Of a stretch of DNA of 64,000 nucleotides, positions 1-7,899 are shown in pieces. The notes under the pieces were generated by a model that saw only the letters and a program-made list of their open reading frames with translations, was not told the DNA's origin and did not search any database. Each line of letters begins with the position of its first letter. Within the stretch, counting starts at the first letter, position 1. Made by a program: the position numbers and the translations under genes. The stretch covers positions 2,356,001 through 2,420,000 of the forward strand of contig NZ_CP136423.1 of NCBI RefSeq assembly GCF_034356035.1, read 5' to 3'. Source of the stretch: Blautia hydrogenotrophica DSM 10507 (GTDB taxonomy: Bacteria; Bacillota; Clostridia; Lachnospirales; Lachnospiraceae).

Positions 1-233
1 TATATATTATTAATTATAAAAGAACACTGATTAATAATTGCTGCACCTATATCAAAAGAGTTCTCCGATGATACTGCATCTTTGATAGCAAGAGAATTTC
101 CCCAGAGCTCCTTATTTGTTAATTTTATTTCCGTTTTGTCTTTTAGCGTAATATCAACATATTCCAAATAGTTCCGATTATCTTTATTTAATTCTTTTTT
201 GAAATCACTTGATAAATTAAGTATGATATTCAC
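1..233 (-). CDS. Phage minor structural (tail/baseplate) protein, N-terminal part
   Basis: An open frame on the minus strand runs off the left edge. It reads (V)NIILNLSSDFKKELNK and later contains LTNKELWGNSLAIKDAVSS and NSFDIGAAIINQ, a pattern I associate with Clostridia phage minor structural proteins that follow the distal tail gene. The likely start is GTG at 233, whose bases overlap the TGA of the upstream gene (230-232), a common translational coupling. An ATC or ATA a few codons on would be better spaced from the GAGAGG box, so the exact start is uncertain. Only about 75 residues are visible. Confidence 0.6.
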   Translation of the reverse strand, partial: MNIILNLSSDFKKELNKDNRNYLEYVDITLKDKTEIKLTNKELWGNSLAIKDAVSSENSFDIGAAIINQCSFIINNI

Positions 234-622
234 CTCTCAATAAAGTCGAAACTGACGCCTTCCATTCTCTGATTTCCTATCCACCAGCACTTAAAAGGCG
301 AACTTCTGTCTCCGACATAAAAAGTTCTTACTGCATGTTTGTTTCGATCTAATAAATCTGGATATTCAACTTCTATGTACTCTGGATTTACTGCTTGTAT
401 AATGTCACAAGCCGTATCCCAGTCTGGTGCGTTCCAACCGATACTGAGTTTTCTTTTCTGCCCCACCCGGTTCTTATGCATAATAGTATCGTCTGTCCGG
501 CCCGATTCCGATGCTGAAATGTCTTGCAAACCCCATGTAAATGACGAAGGACAGGGCATTGCTACCCCGTCCACTTTTAAGAATACATCTTTTATTTGTT
601 TAGTTAATTCCAATACAACCAT
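230..622 (-). CDS. Distal tail-region protein (DUF6711-like)
   Basis: A 130-residue protein in the position where siphophages carry the distal tail gene, directly before the minor structural protein at the left edge. It is rich in aromatic residues and beta-strand-like. I recognise similarity to the small DUF6711-type phage tail family, but this is from memory. Translation starts at ATG 622 behind AACGGAG. Its leader carries a hairpin shared with the major capsid and major tail genes, and a promoter-terminator module lies just upstream (669-751). About 9.4 kb of accessory genes separate it from the tape measure gene. Confidence 0.6.
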   Translation of the reverse strand: MVVLELTKQIKDVFLKVDGVAMPCPSSFTWGLQDISASESGRTDDTIMHKNRVGQKRKLSIGWNAPDWDTACDIIQAVNPEYIEVEYPDLLDRNKHAVRTFYVGDRSSPFKCWWIGNQRMEGVSFDFIER

Positions 623-635
623 CTCCGTTCTTTCT

Positions 636-664
636 GGTCAGCGACTAAATCCATTTATTAGCCG
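636..664 (-). promoter_or_regulatory. Conserved 5' UTR hairpin, copy 3 (short form)
   Basis: On the minus strand CGGCTA (664-659) pairs with TAGTCG (647-642) and is followed by CTGACC. The same hairpin-CTGACC block precedes the major tail gene (17854-17897) and the major capsid gene (28989-29039). This copy lacks the second hairpin and leads directly into the Shine-Dalgarno and ATG of the gene ending at 230. Confidence 0.6.
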
Positions 665-668
665 GAAA

Positions 669-696
669 AAAGCACCTGCTTTTCGGCAAGTGCTTT
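669..696 (-). terminator. Terminator of promoter-terminator module 1
   Basis: The arms AAAGCAC and GTGCTTT are joined by a C/A mismatch and a TGC/GCA inner stem, followed on the minus strand by a T run. The hairpin at 31909-31935 is nearly the same, including the mismatch. Confidence 0.75.
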
Positions 697-718
697 CTAT
701 ACATTACATATATTTTAT

Positions 719-751
719 ATTATACTTCATTTTTCAGTTCTGTAGGTACTC
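719..751 (-). promoter_or_regulatory. Late promoter-like element, module 1
   Basis: On the minus strand GAGTACC (751-745) lies exactly 20 nt upstream of TATAAT (724-719). The same spacing and box occur at 19176-19208 and 31963-31995. No good -35 box is present, so an activator binding GAGTACC is inferred. The terminator begins 22 nt after the -10 box. Confidence 0.6.
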
Positions 752-756
752 ACATT

Positions 757-975
757 TCACATATAGTCGTATGGTGTCCGTTCTTTTTTTATAGGTTTAT
801 ATACCAACTGCTTTTCCGCTTCCAATCTAGTCTTATATATTCTTCCTCTAGGAAGGCGTATTGCTCCCCCAGTCGGCAACAATACCGTATACAAATTCCC
901 AGTAATTGAACGTATCACAACCTCTGTCACCTTTCGGCGGTTTTCCACAATGTACACAATATCGCCTTTTTCCAT
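757..975 (-). CDS. Small basic hypothetical protein
   Basis: A 72-residue, lysine- and arginine-rich protein starting MEKGDIVYIVENRRKVTEVV. The first half resembles a small beta-barrel (KOW/SH3-like) pattern, but I cannot assign a family. It begins 3 nt after the fic stop codon and is probably cotranscribed with it. Its stop codon abuts the GAGTACC promoter element. Confidence 0.5.
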   Translation of the reverse strand: MEKGDIVYIVENRRKVTEVVIRSITGNLYTVLLPTGGAIRLPRGRIYKTRLEAEKQLVYKPIKKERTPYDYM

Positions 976-978
976 ATA

Positions 979-1713
979 TTATCCCTCAAAATACCTACAT
1001 TTTTCCCTATAATCCGACTGCTCCTGTAAGAATAAGTTGACCATCTTTTGGGTTGTTCCTTCTTCTCTATATTCTCTAAAAGCTTCCAGGTATCTATTTC
1101 TATTCCGGTCTTCAATAATGAGAGGCACCAAACCATTTCTCAAACATTCTCTGAAAACAATTAATCGGCCAGTTCTTCCGTTTCCATCTTGAAATGGATG
1201 GATACTTTCATATTTCATGTGAAACTCAGCTAAGACTTCTAAATTTACTTTCTGGGTGAAATACCAATCAAGTAATTCTGTCATTCTCTCCGCAACTTCT
1301 GAAGGTGAAACTGTTTGATACATTCCAATCATATTAGGACGTTTTTTATAATCTCCGATTGCATATCCATTTGCTCTATCCTCAAATACCCCTGACTTTA
1401 ATTCATAGTGAAATTCCTTGATTAATTCCTGGTTCAACGGCTGTTCTAAAGTATCTAGCATTTTATTGAACATCAGAAAATGCCCATTCATCTCTTCTAC
1501 ATCTTTCGCTCGATAATAATCGTTTGATTTAGGCAAATATCCTGTGTCAAACAAAGAAGCTGTTTGTTCTTCAGTCAATGTGCTGCCTTCGATCTTATTT
1601 GAATTATAAGCCAAAAGTTTTTGCGTATAAGCATACACCCCTGAACGGTCGGTTCTTGCTCTTTCTATTTTAAATCTATTTAACAAAAAAACTAAAAATT
1701 CAGAATTAGACAT
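979..1713 (-). CDS. Fic-domain protein (AMP/NMP transferase)
   Basis: The catalytic Fic loop HPFQDGNGRTGR is present near residue 195, with the histidine and phosphate-binding GNGR intact. An N-terminal SNKIEG motif matches the (S/T)xxxE(G/N) inhibitory helix, so it belongs to the self-inhibited class with the helix before the core. Such enzymes transfer AMP or another nucleotide to protein hydroxyls. The start is set at ATG 1713 (MSNSEFLVF), which has a GAAGG ribosome site; a longer frame to 1776 has none. It sits among tail genes as a lysogenic-conversion or defence-type cargo gene. Target unknown. Confidence 0.85.
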   Translation of the reverse strand: MSNSEFLVFLLNRFKIERARTDRSGVYAYTQKLLAYNSNKIEGSTLTEEQTASLFDTGYLPKSNDYYRAKDVEEMNGHFLMFNKMLDTLEQPLNQELIKEFHYELKSGVFEDRANGYAIGDYKKRPNMIGMYQTVSPSEVAERMTELLDWYFTQKVNLEVLAEFHMKYESIHPFQDGNGRTGRLIVFRECLRNGLVPLIIEDRNRNRYLEAFREYREEGTTQKMVNLFLQEQSDYREKCRYFEG

Positions 1714-1792
1714 ATGGCACCTTCTCTTTTCTATCTTAATACTCCTTGCATATAAAACAAAAAACATACGACGCATTTAGACAAAAAGCGTA

Positions 1793-1821
1793 TTGATTCA
1801 GACAAAAAATTTTGCTATGAT
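1793..1821 (+). promoter_or_regulatory. Promoter of the type I toxin mRNA
   Basis: TTGATT (1793-1798), a 17-nt spacer and TATGAT (1816-1821) on the plus strand. It faces away from fic and reads into the structured toxin transcript. Confidence 0.65.
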
Positions 1822-1828
1822 AAAGACG

Positions 1829-2099
1829 GGCGTTATCGTCGGGAGGGCGATGGCGGTTAGCCTTCCGCCAGGAAAACTGAATTTCCTGTTTACATAGAAA
1901 TCCTTTGGGAAATCTTATGTATTGGAGGGATGCTTCATGATTACGTATGATAGCCTATTTGCCTATACGGTAATGATAGCTACAATCATCAAGATTGTGT
2001 ACGATATAACGAAGAAGCACTAACCGCCCCTAGCAAAGGTATTAGTGCTCTTCAAGAGTAACTATTAATTTCTAGGCTAACCGTCAACGTGGTAACGCC
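1829..2099 (+). ncRNA. Toxin mRNA with paired 5' and 3' ends
   Basis: The transcript ends are complementary. GGCGTTA (1829-1835) pairs with TAACGCC (2093-2099), and CGGTTAGCC (1854-1862) pairs with GGCTAACCG (2075-2083), bringing the leader against the tail across the toxin ORF. A T run follows 2099, so the distal pairing doubles as a terminator. Long-distance end pairing that masks translation is typical of type I toxin mRNAs (hok- or txpA-like). The structure is read from the sequence; the function is inferred. Confidence 0.6.
1937..2023 (+). CDS. Type I toxin-like hydrophobic peptide
   Basis: A 28-residue ORF, MITYDSLFAYTVMIATIIKI followed by VYDITKKH, preceded by GGAGGG at 1924-1929. It has one hydrophobic helix and a positively charged tail, like the small putative holin-like toxins of Firmicutes prophages. 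These act in the inner face of the membrane and are silenced by an antisense RNA. A minus-strand promoter just downstream (2113-2141) would make such an RNA. Confidence 0.7.
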   Translation: MITYDSLFAYTVMIATIIKIVYDITKKH

Positions 2100-2112
2100 T
2101 TTTTACATCTCT

Positions 2113-2141
2113 AATATAACATCTTCTTCTTAAAAAATCAA
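2113..2141 (-). promoter_or_regulatory. Promoter for putative antisense antitoxin RNA
   Basis: On the minus strand TTGATT (2141-2136), a 17-nt spacer and TATATT (2118-2113). Transcription would start near 2106 and run through the 3' part of the toxin mRNA, including the segments used in its end pairing. No clear terminator for it was found. Confidence 0.6.
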
Positions 2142-2245
2142 CTAAGCAATTTCTAATAGATTGGCCGCCAGAATCCCAGCGGCCAAGGCCTTTAATTAAG
2201 CACCCCCCATTGCAATTTCAATTAGAATCTACATGGCGGTTTCCA

Positions 2246-2500
2246 TTACTGCATTTGTGCTCCCATTATCTCTCTTGAAATAGAATCATATCCTGTACGA
2301 ATATTATCAATATAATCCGTCAAAATTCCCAATTCAATCCCTATGCTTTGACGGTTATAAGCTAATATCGAATCATCTAAACTACTAGGTTCTGTACAGT
2401 CAAATCCATACTCCTCAATAATTTTCTCCGCCATATGTCGAGCCTTTTCTATATCCAATTCCAGATTATTAAGCACTTTTTCCGCTTCAAGCCTATTCAT
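2246..2500 (-). CDS. Hypothetical helical protein
   Basis: An 84-residue acidic, probably all-alpha protein (MNRLEAEKVLNNLELDIEKA). No family recognised. It follows the 2502-2780 gene without a gap and is likely translated from the same mRNA downstream of the antirepressor gene. Confidence 0.5.
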   Translation of the reverse strand: MNRLEAEKVLNNLELDIEKARHMAEKIIEEYGFDCTEPSSLDDSILAYNRQSIGIELGILTDYIDNIRTGYDSISREIMGAQMQ

Positions 2501-2501
2501 C

Positions 2502-2780
2502 TCACATTACCTCCTTAACCAATCCATTACTAAATCCCGTGATCTCTTCTGCATTATCTTTTAAATTTTCCAGCATCGTTTTGATTGCGGTTAGGGCTTC
2601 GCCTGCTTCCACCTGCGTAATACCTCCTTCTACTGTTGCATAATGCACTGCCTGAAACATGGATTTCACCTCACAGATTTCCCCGTAAAGTCCCTGAATT
2701 TTGTCATCCATCATGACAAGGTTTTTAGTTAAATCGGTAATTACTTCACTTGCTAAATTATTATTTTCTCTTGCGTTCAT
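2502..2780 (-). CDS. Hypothetical helical protein
   Basis: A 92-residue protein predicted from composition to be helical, starting MNARENNNLASEV. No family recognised. It lies between the antirepressor at 2805-3590 and the 84-residue gene, with short spacing on both sides. Confidence 0.5.
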   Translation of the reverse strand: MNARENNNLASEVITDLTKNLVMMDDKIQGLYGEICEVKSMFQAVHYATVEGGITQVEAGEALTAIKTMLENLKDNAEEITGFSNGLVKEVM

Positions 2781-2804
2781 AGTAAAATCCTCCGCTTATC
2801 ATAA

Positions 2805-3590
2805 TCAAATATCAAGAGTCATCTGGGAATTGCAATTTCTAATCCGCTCCTCCAGGAATACTGGCGGCTGATATTCTCTTGCAATCCGAAGAGCAATGTC
2901 CATCTGGCATCTTTTAATGTTTTTGTAAGAATTAACACCGAAATTATATTTCAGATTTCGATATGCGTCACTAAATGCCGTCTGGCTGATACTTTTGTTA
3001 TGATAAGCATTACTGTCCTTTCCACCGAGAACTTCTACCACTCTTTTCTTAACAGTGTGGGACAGTTCATCTGCATTCACTGGCAGGAGTGGTAAGTCCT
3101 GCTCAAACTTGTCCATGCGCTCGGCAAGGGTATCTACTTTCTGATACAGTTCTGTAGTACCCTGTGCGATAAGTTGAATCTGCTGTTGCAGAGTGGCAGG
3201 GTTTTCGGATTGTTTTTTCTCAATAAAGGCATTAGCGAGAATATCCTTTGCTTTTAGTTGGTAGTTGAGAAGTTTCTTGGCGAGTTCTGGGTGTTCATCT
3301 TCCATATTATTTGTAATAGAGATTTTTGCAAGCCACAAGGGAACAAAGTCAAGACGCAACGCATATACGGAATTTGAAGGGTCAAATATCCCTGCCGAGA
3401 ATTCTCGGCACCCCTTTGATAATGTCTTATCATCTTGCACTCTCTTCACTTGCCAGTCCCTTTGCTTTTTGTTCATATCCAATCCCCGGCAGAAAGCGTT
3501 AATTCCGACCCAAATATTGCCTTTGCTGTCCTTTGCCGCCAATATAGAATCTCCTAGAACATTGACATTTTTAATAATTAAATCATTCAT
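2805..3590 (-). CDS. Phage antirepressor (P22_AR_N plus ORF6C type)
   Basis: A 261-residue protein. The N-terminal part (about 1-110) follows the P22 antirepressor N-terminal pattern (GINAFCRGLDM, LDFVPLWLAKI). The C-terminal part (about 165-255) carries the ORF6C pattern, with HTVKKRVVEVLGGKDSNAY and a later RNLKYNFGVNSYKNI. Such proteins bind and inactivate phage repressors or control host-phage switching. It is one of four intact antirepressor-type genes in the window. Confidence 0.8.
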   Translation of the reverse strand: MNDLIIKNVNVLGDSILAAKDSKGNIWVGINAFCRGLDMNKKQRDWQVKRVQDDKTLSKGCREFSAGIFDPSNSVYALRLDFVPLWLAKISITNNMEDEHPELAKKLLNYQLKAKDILANAFIEKKQSENPATLQQQIQLIAQGTTELYQKVDTLAERMDKFEQDLPLLPVNADELSHTVKKRVVEVLGGKDSNAYHNKSISQTAFSDAYRNLKYNFGVNSYKNIKRCQMDIALRIAREYQPPVFLEERIRNCNSQMTLDI

Positions 3591-3711
3591 ATTAAAAATA
3601 CCTCCATTTTGAATTTGCCAAAATAGAGGTACAGTGCTATAATATTTATACCTCTATTTGTGGGGTGGGTATCCGGTAACTTTCTCAGGGTTTGGCGGAT
3701 ACCCTATTCTT

Positions 3712-3888
3712 TTAATTTTCGCCTAATTCTCTATCAACGATTTCTTCAAACCATTCAACCTTCGTCTTTCCTTGAGATTTAATACATTCTTCAAGTGCTT
3801 CGATTTTTTCACGTTTTAATGATACGTTGAATTGCTTAAATTCCTTTCTTCGTTCCCTAAAGTATTCGGCTCTGCTTTTGTTAGCCAC
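3712..3888 (-). CDS. RHH-type small regulator
   Basis: A 58-residue protein, VANKSRAEYFRERRKEFKQF then NVSLKREKIEALEECIKSQG. The strand-helix-helix layout (FNVSLKREKIEALEE) fits the Arc/MetJ ribbon-helix-helix fold. The start is placed at GTG 3888, 7 nt from AGGAGG; the upstream ATG is too close to that site. A palindrome covering its promoter (3909-3934) suggests autoregulation. Confidence 0.65.
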   Translation of the reverse strand: MANKSRAEYFRERRKEFKQFNVSLKREKIEALEECIKSQGKTKVEWFEEIVDRELGEN

Positions 3889-3908
3889 GGTCATCCCTCC
3901 TTTGTAGC

Positions 3909-3948
3909 TAACTACATTTAGTATAGTGTAGTTAACAACAAATGTCAA
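3909..3948 (-). promoter_or_regulatory. Promoter with palindromic operator
   Basis: Minus strand: TTGACA (3948-3943), a 17-nt spacer and TATACT (3925-3920). A perfect inverted repeat, TAACTACA (3909-3916) and TGTAGTTA (3927-3934), brackets the -10 box. It is likely the operator for the RHH protein just downstream. Confidence 0.75.
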
Positions 3949-4060
3949 TCCTTTTCTTTAGCAATTTTCTGGCTACGGTCATTCCGTTTTCGTCTATTCC
4001 AAGGGCGATCTCGATAGGTGTCTGGAAATTAGTTGTCTGAATAGACTGAATATTATCCAT
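3932..4060 (-). pseudogene. Truncated antirepressor N-terminus
   Basis: A 42-codon frame with a GGAG ribosome site reads MDNIQSIQTTNFQTPIEIAL and then GIDENGMTVARKLL. This matches the start of phage antirepressor or Rha-type proteins but ends abruptly inside the next promoter. It looks like the 5' remnant of a larger antirepressor cut off by insertion of the RHH cassette. It could also act as a leader peptide. Confidence 0.55.
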
Positions 4061-4179
4061 AAGATAAAACTCCTTTCAGTGTTTGACAACTACACCAAAG
4101 GGAGATATAATAAATATATCAACCGCTTCGGTGTGTTGTGATGATTGAGTAATCGTTCTGGTCGCCAAACTTGATACGG

Positions 4180-4359
4180 TTACTCTTTTTCTCTTTTTTC
4201 GTACTGAATTTCAATTCCTTGTCTAATAATCTTTGACCTATCAGAATTTTGTTCAGCGACCAGACAATCTAATTTATCAAGGGTCTCACTGTCCATTCTG
4301 ATTTGGATTCGTTTATCCTTTGGATTGTCTGTTAATTTTTGCCCCATTTTAGGTGACAC
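4180..4359 (-). CDS. CopG/Arc-like RHH regulator
   Basis: A 59-residue protein with KRIQIRMDSETLDKLDCLVA, a classic ribbon-helix-helix start (KRIQIRMDSETLDKL), ending in a lysine-rich tail. Start at GTG 4359 behind GGAGG; an internal ATG (M5) is an alternative. The upstream operator at 4381-4432 carries matched repeats, so it is probably autoregulated. Confidence 0.75.
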   Translation of the reverse strand: MSPKMGQKLTDNPKDKRIQIRMDSETLDKLDCLVAEQNSDRSKIIRQGIEIQYEKREKE

Positions 4360-4380
4360 TATATCGCCTCCTTTTAGTTT

Positions 4381-4432
4381 GTCAGTACATTTTGAACACT
4401 CTTAATATATCAAAATGTCAGTACAAAGTCAA
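4381..4432 (-). promoter_or_regulatory. Promoter with inverted and direct repeats
   Basis: Minus strand TTGACT (4432-4427), a 17-nt spacer and TATATT (4409-4404). ACATTTTGA (4387-4395) and TCAAAATGT (4410-4418) form a 9-bp inverted repeat around the -10 box, and GTCAGTAC occurs at 4381-4388 and 4417-4424. Likely operator of the RHH protein at 4180-4359. Confidence 0.7.
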
Positions 4433-4472
4433 GAGGCAAATTAAAAAAGGTGGAGAAAAATCTCCACCTTTA

Positions 4473-5306
4473 CTATGCAACCTCCACACAGTATGCTATC
4501 ATCATTTCCTTAATCACACCTATGTATATTTCTTTTAACCGTTTATCTGCCATGATTACAGTCAATTTGTTGATAGCATTAATCTGATTTTTTGTATATC
4601 CCTTTTCCTCTGCCCTTGCTATAGCGTTTCTGACCTTTTGGTCTAATCTACATCCGGCTTTTAATGTCAGACGGTCATAACTCTCATTTCTAGCCGCTGA
4701 ATATCTATTTCCAAAAGAGTATGAAAAATTTGAGCTTTCAGCAATCTTATTAATGCACTTGTTTATCCAATGAGTAGTGTCTTCTTCTGAATCAGAATTT
4801 GAGAAGGTGTCCTTTACATTTTGTAATACCTCTGTTTGCTTATTTGTCTTGTCCTCTAGTTTCTGAAGCTGTTCTGCCTGACGTTTCTGCTCTAACTCAG
4901 TCTTGGCTATGGACTCCGACATTGCAAGCATTAACTGTGTCTGTGGCGAAAGCTGGGTACGATCAATAATCTGCCGTTTGTATCGGTTTTCAATCTCAAT
5001 AAAATGTTTTCTAACCTTTTTACCAATTTCGTTTCTTTCCAGCATAGCTATTTCTTTTGCAATATCTAATTTCAAATAGTATTCAATAGATGTTGCGTTA
5101 TTGGCTTCCATTTTTTTGTGGAAGCGGGAAAAGTCCTTATCTGCAACAGCATCACTCTCAAAAATTCTTTTCTTTATCCATGTGGAAAAATCTTGTTTAC
5201 TTTCCAAAACACCATGCAACTCTCGACCGTCTACAATTTTCTCTCCCTTATCGGTCTCATATACTGGAACAATCTCATTGTCTACCATTGTCATATTATA
5301 TTCCAT
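4473..5306 (-). CDS. AntA-type phage antirepressor
   Basis: A 277-residue protein. Residues about 15-105 match the AntA/AntB domain (VDGRELHGVLESKQDFSTWI, then EYYLKLDIAKEIAMLERNE). A central coiled-coil segment (about 125-165) is followed by an ORF6C-like C-terminal half (YDRLTLKAGCRLDQKV). Antirepressors of this type interfere with a lysogenic repressor. It is transcribed away from the RHH genes as part of a regulatory cluster. Confidence 0.8.
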   Translation of the reverse strand: MEYNMTMVDNEIVPVYETDKGEKIVDGRELHGVLESKQDFSTWIKKRIFESDAVADKDFSRFHKKMEANNATSIEYYLKLDIAKEIAMLERNEIGKKVRKHFIEIENRYKRQIIDRTQLSPQTQLMLAMSESIAKTELEQKRQAEQLQKLEDKTNKQTEVLQNVKDTFSNSDSEEDTTHWINKCINKIAESSNFSYSFGNRYSAARNESYDRLTLKAGCRLDQKVRNAIARAEEKGYTKNQINAINKLTVIMADKRLKEIYIGVIKEMMIAYCVEVA

Positions 5307-5419
5307 AAAATTCCTCCTATTTTTAGTTGCGAGGAATATCCTGAAATGCTATACTTAATGTGAGGATATCCCTCTGATTTTTTGGTTAGAAGTTGTTCGC
5401 TTTGGTCGGGGAGCAACTT

Positions 5420-5893
5420 CTATTTTCTTATTTTTACGTACTCTCTATAATCCACACGATTATCCAGATAGGCTTTTACATCCTCTGATTCCCTATTGAT
5501 GTAAACATAAAAATTTTTTAAATACTCTTCCAATTCATCAGAAATATCTGAGTCAAACTCCTTCGTATAATCATCTATATCTTCATCGCCATGTACTACT
5601 GAATGAACAGAAACCGCCCCGTTAGTATCAATGTACTTCATCTCAACAAATAAACCGCCCATATCAAATGGGTCAAACTCTTCATATCCACTATCTAATT
5701 GACTCATAAAGTGTTCTAATACAGCCACTTGTAAAAAATAATCTTTATTATCCTGCAACAATTCCGTAATTGCTACATTTACAAGGTCGTTTTGGCTTCG
5801 GTCCGTAAGTTCTGCCAAGATTCCCAAATCTCTTTCTACTTTTTCGTCAATTCTAAAAGACTTTTGAACTACATATTTCTTTCTTACTTTCAT
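5420..5893 (-). CDS. RHH N-terminal regulator with acidic C-terminus
   Basis: A 157-residue protein. The first 50 residues (KSFRIDEKVERDLGILAELT) fit a ribbon-helix-helix domain and the rest is strongly acidic. Start at ATG 5893 (MKVRKKYVV) behind GGAGG; the longer frame to 5929 lacks a ribosome site. Possibly a repressor or antitoxin-like protein; partner unknown. Confidence 0.6.
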   Translation of the reverse strand: MKVRKKYVVQKSFRIDEKVERDLGILAELTDRSQNDLVNVAITELLQDNKDYFLQVAVLEHFMSQLDSGYEEFDPFDMGGLFVEMKYIDTNGAVSVHSVVHGDEDIDDYTKEFDSDISDELEEYLKNFYVYINRESEDVKAYLDNRVDYREYVKIRK

Positions 5894-6020
5894 TTTGCCT
5901 CCATAAAATAAGATTATTTTTAGTTGCATTTATATTTTATCACACTCACTATCGATGTCAATAAGTATTCAAAAAAAAGTGAGGACTTTTAATCCCCACT
6001 TCGATATAGTTGATTTTATT

Positions 6021-6170
6021 TCATGCTTTAAAAATCTTTCCGCATTTTCTGCATTGATATTTCGTAGAAAACAGCCCATGTCCAATAATTTGAACATCTG
6101 CACTTCTGCATAGCAAAGATGGACACTTTATTTTTCCTGATATTTTATCAATCGTTCTCCTTTTTTTCAT
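6021..6170 (-). CDS. Small zinc-ribbon protein
   Basis: A 49-residue ORF, MKKRRTIDKISGKIKCPSLL then CRSADVQIIGHG and YQCRKCGKIFKA. Two cysteine pairs suggest a treble-clef or zinc-ribbon fold. It lies 23 nt after the membrane protein gene at 6194-7633 on the same strand. Confidence 0.55.
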   Translation of the reverse strand: MKKRRTIDKISGKIKCPSLLCRSADVQIIGHGLFSTKYQCRKCGKIFKA

Positions 6171-6193
6171 TTGTTTTATCCTTCCTCCTTTTT

Positions 6194-7633
6194 CTAATTT
6201 AATTCAATATATGTTCCAGATGACTGTCCATCAACATTCACATACAAAATTTCATACGATAATGCTGCTAAATCTGTTACCCTAAACTCTACCGTCCATT
6301 GGCTTCGGACTTGCCCTCCGAAAGAGTTAGTTGCATCTACATATCCTTGCACAGCTATAACATTACCACTTTTAGCGAATCCAATTTCATCAGTACCCCA
6401 TGGAAATTTTGCAGAAGTCGGATTTTTCAAATATTGCATTACAATATCTTGTGCAATGACATAGTAACTTGTTCTATCTTCATCTTTTACAAACGTTTCA
6501 TTCATCTGCTGTTTTGTCGTAACTACCGTCCCTTCTTCATAGAACGTATAGTCCCCACTCCATATCCTATATACATCATCACTCGCTACAACCAATACAG
6601 AAATGTCGTCACAATATACATTCCACACCGAGTCCCCTACATTGTCTTTTCCAACAAACTCTACTTTTTCAAATCCTAGATCAGAAGTAATAATAGTATA
6701 CAGTTTATTTGCGATATCCGCTGACAAATATTTCGAAGAATCTTCCACAAATTGTTCTTTTGACGATAAACTCTCTTTTTCTAATTTACTAGAATTGTCA
6801 CTTTCATCTTTAGAATCCTTTTCTACTACTTCTTGCATAACGATTGGTGATGATTCGGATTTTTCCGTTCCCAGATCATCAGGATCTACTTTGCAAAATA
6901 ATTCATTCGCTTCTATGCCTTTTCTTCCAAATTGACACATTTTATTCCATTGTTCATTTGTTCCGCCATAGTATATCTTTTCAATATTATGTAAATATCC
7001 CCAAAATTCATCTTCTACATCCTCTAATGTAGATGGTAAAAAAATATATTTTATATCAGAACTATTAAATGTTGGATTATCTAAATGCTTCGTGCCTTCT
7101 GGAATTACAACGCTAATTGCATCGCAAAACATAAATGTAGCATCTTCAAACGATACAACTTTTTTTCCGTTATAAGAAGAATTCACACGAATTTTATCTT
7201 CATTACCTTCGTATCTTTTAATATGTATATCGTCACCATTTATATAATAATCAAAATCATCTAAATTTGTATATCCATCGAGCCATATATCCTCTTGGTC
7301 TAAATTGCTTTTATTATCTGAATTTGTTTCATGTTTTGACACTACCCAAATTAATAACAATATAACTACAAATATTGGCCACTTCTTTCTGCGATGCCAA
7401 AAAGAATTCCTTTCAAGATTAGGCTCATTCATTTTTTTGTTTTTATATGTGCCATAATGGTATCCGCAAAAAGGGCAAATCGAAATATCCCTTTGAATAA
7501 GACGTCCACATTTATAACATTTCATCATGTTTTCATCTCTACTACTTTTGGAAATAGTTCTACCACAAATTGGGCATTCTTCAGCTCTCTCGCTTATTTC
7601 AGTTCCACAACCTGGACACTTTATTAAAGCCAT
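6194..7633 (-). CDS. Zinc-ribbon membrane-anchored protein with LRR-like repeat
   Basis: A 479-residue protein. It begins with two zinc ribbons (CPGCGTEISERAEECPICG and CYKCGRLIQRDISICPFCG), followed by a single membrane helix near residues 86-103 (WPIFVVILLLIWVVSKH). The outside portion has a BspA-like leucine-rich stretch (about 145-230: VVSFEDATFMFCDAISVVIP, YIFLPSTLEDVED) and a C-terminal globular domain. The zinc ribbons would be cytoplasmic. Likely a lysogenic-conversion surface protein; superinfection exclusion is one possibility. No phage structural role is evident. Confidence 0.65.
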   Translation of the reverse strand: MALIKCPGCGTEISERAEECPICGRTISKSSRDENMMKCYKCGRLIQRDISICPFCGYHYGTYKNKKMNEPNLERNSFWHRRKKWPIFVVILLLIWVVSKHETNSDNKSNLDQEDIWLDGYTNLDDFDYYINGDDIHIKRYEGNEDKIRVNSSYNGKKVVSFEDATFMFCDAISVVIPEGTKHLDNPTFNSSDIKYIFLPSTLEDVEDEFWGYLHNIEKIYYGGTNEQWNKMCQFGRKGIEANELFCKVDPDDLGTEKSESSPIVMQEVVEKDSKDESDNSSKLEKESLSSKEQFVEDSSKYLSADIANKLYTIITSDLGFEKVEFVGKDNVGDSVWNVYCDDISVLVVASDDVYRIWSGDYTFYEEGTVVTTKQQMNETFVKDEDRTSYYVIAQDIVMQYLKNPTSAKFPWGTDEIGFAKSGNVIAVQGYVDATNSFGGQVRSQWTVEFRVTDLAALSYEILYVNVDGQSSGTYIELN

Positions 7634-7838
7634 TTCTCTTCCTCCCTTCTCTACAAATTATACCATTAAATCCATTTAAGCGAAAGAAAATTCATGAAAA
7701 AGTAATAAAAGTATTCAGCAAATTCCTGATTTTGATTGCAATAGTTTTTTTAAAATTCTCACGATACCCTTTTATACTCGGTAAAATTCTGCAAACTTTT
7801 TAAGAGACTTTTAATGATATTTCCATACACATTTGTAT

Positions 7839-7878
7839 TATACGTATTGACAAAACACGTATAGTATGGTATTATAAT
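7839..7878 (+). promoter_or_regulatory. hicAB promoter and operator
   Basis: TTGACA (7847-7852) with TATTAT 17 nt downstream (7870-7875), or TATAAT at 7873-7878. The inverted repeat TATACGT (7839-7845) and ACGTATA (7857-7863) overlaps the -35 region, as expected for HicB autorepression. Confidence 0.7.
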
Positions 7879-7899
7879 AGTGCAAGGAGGAAAAGTAAG

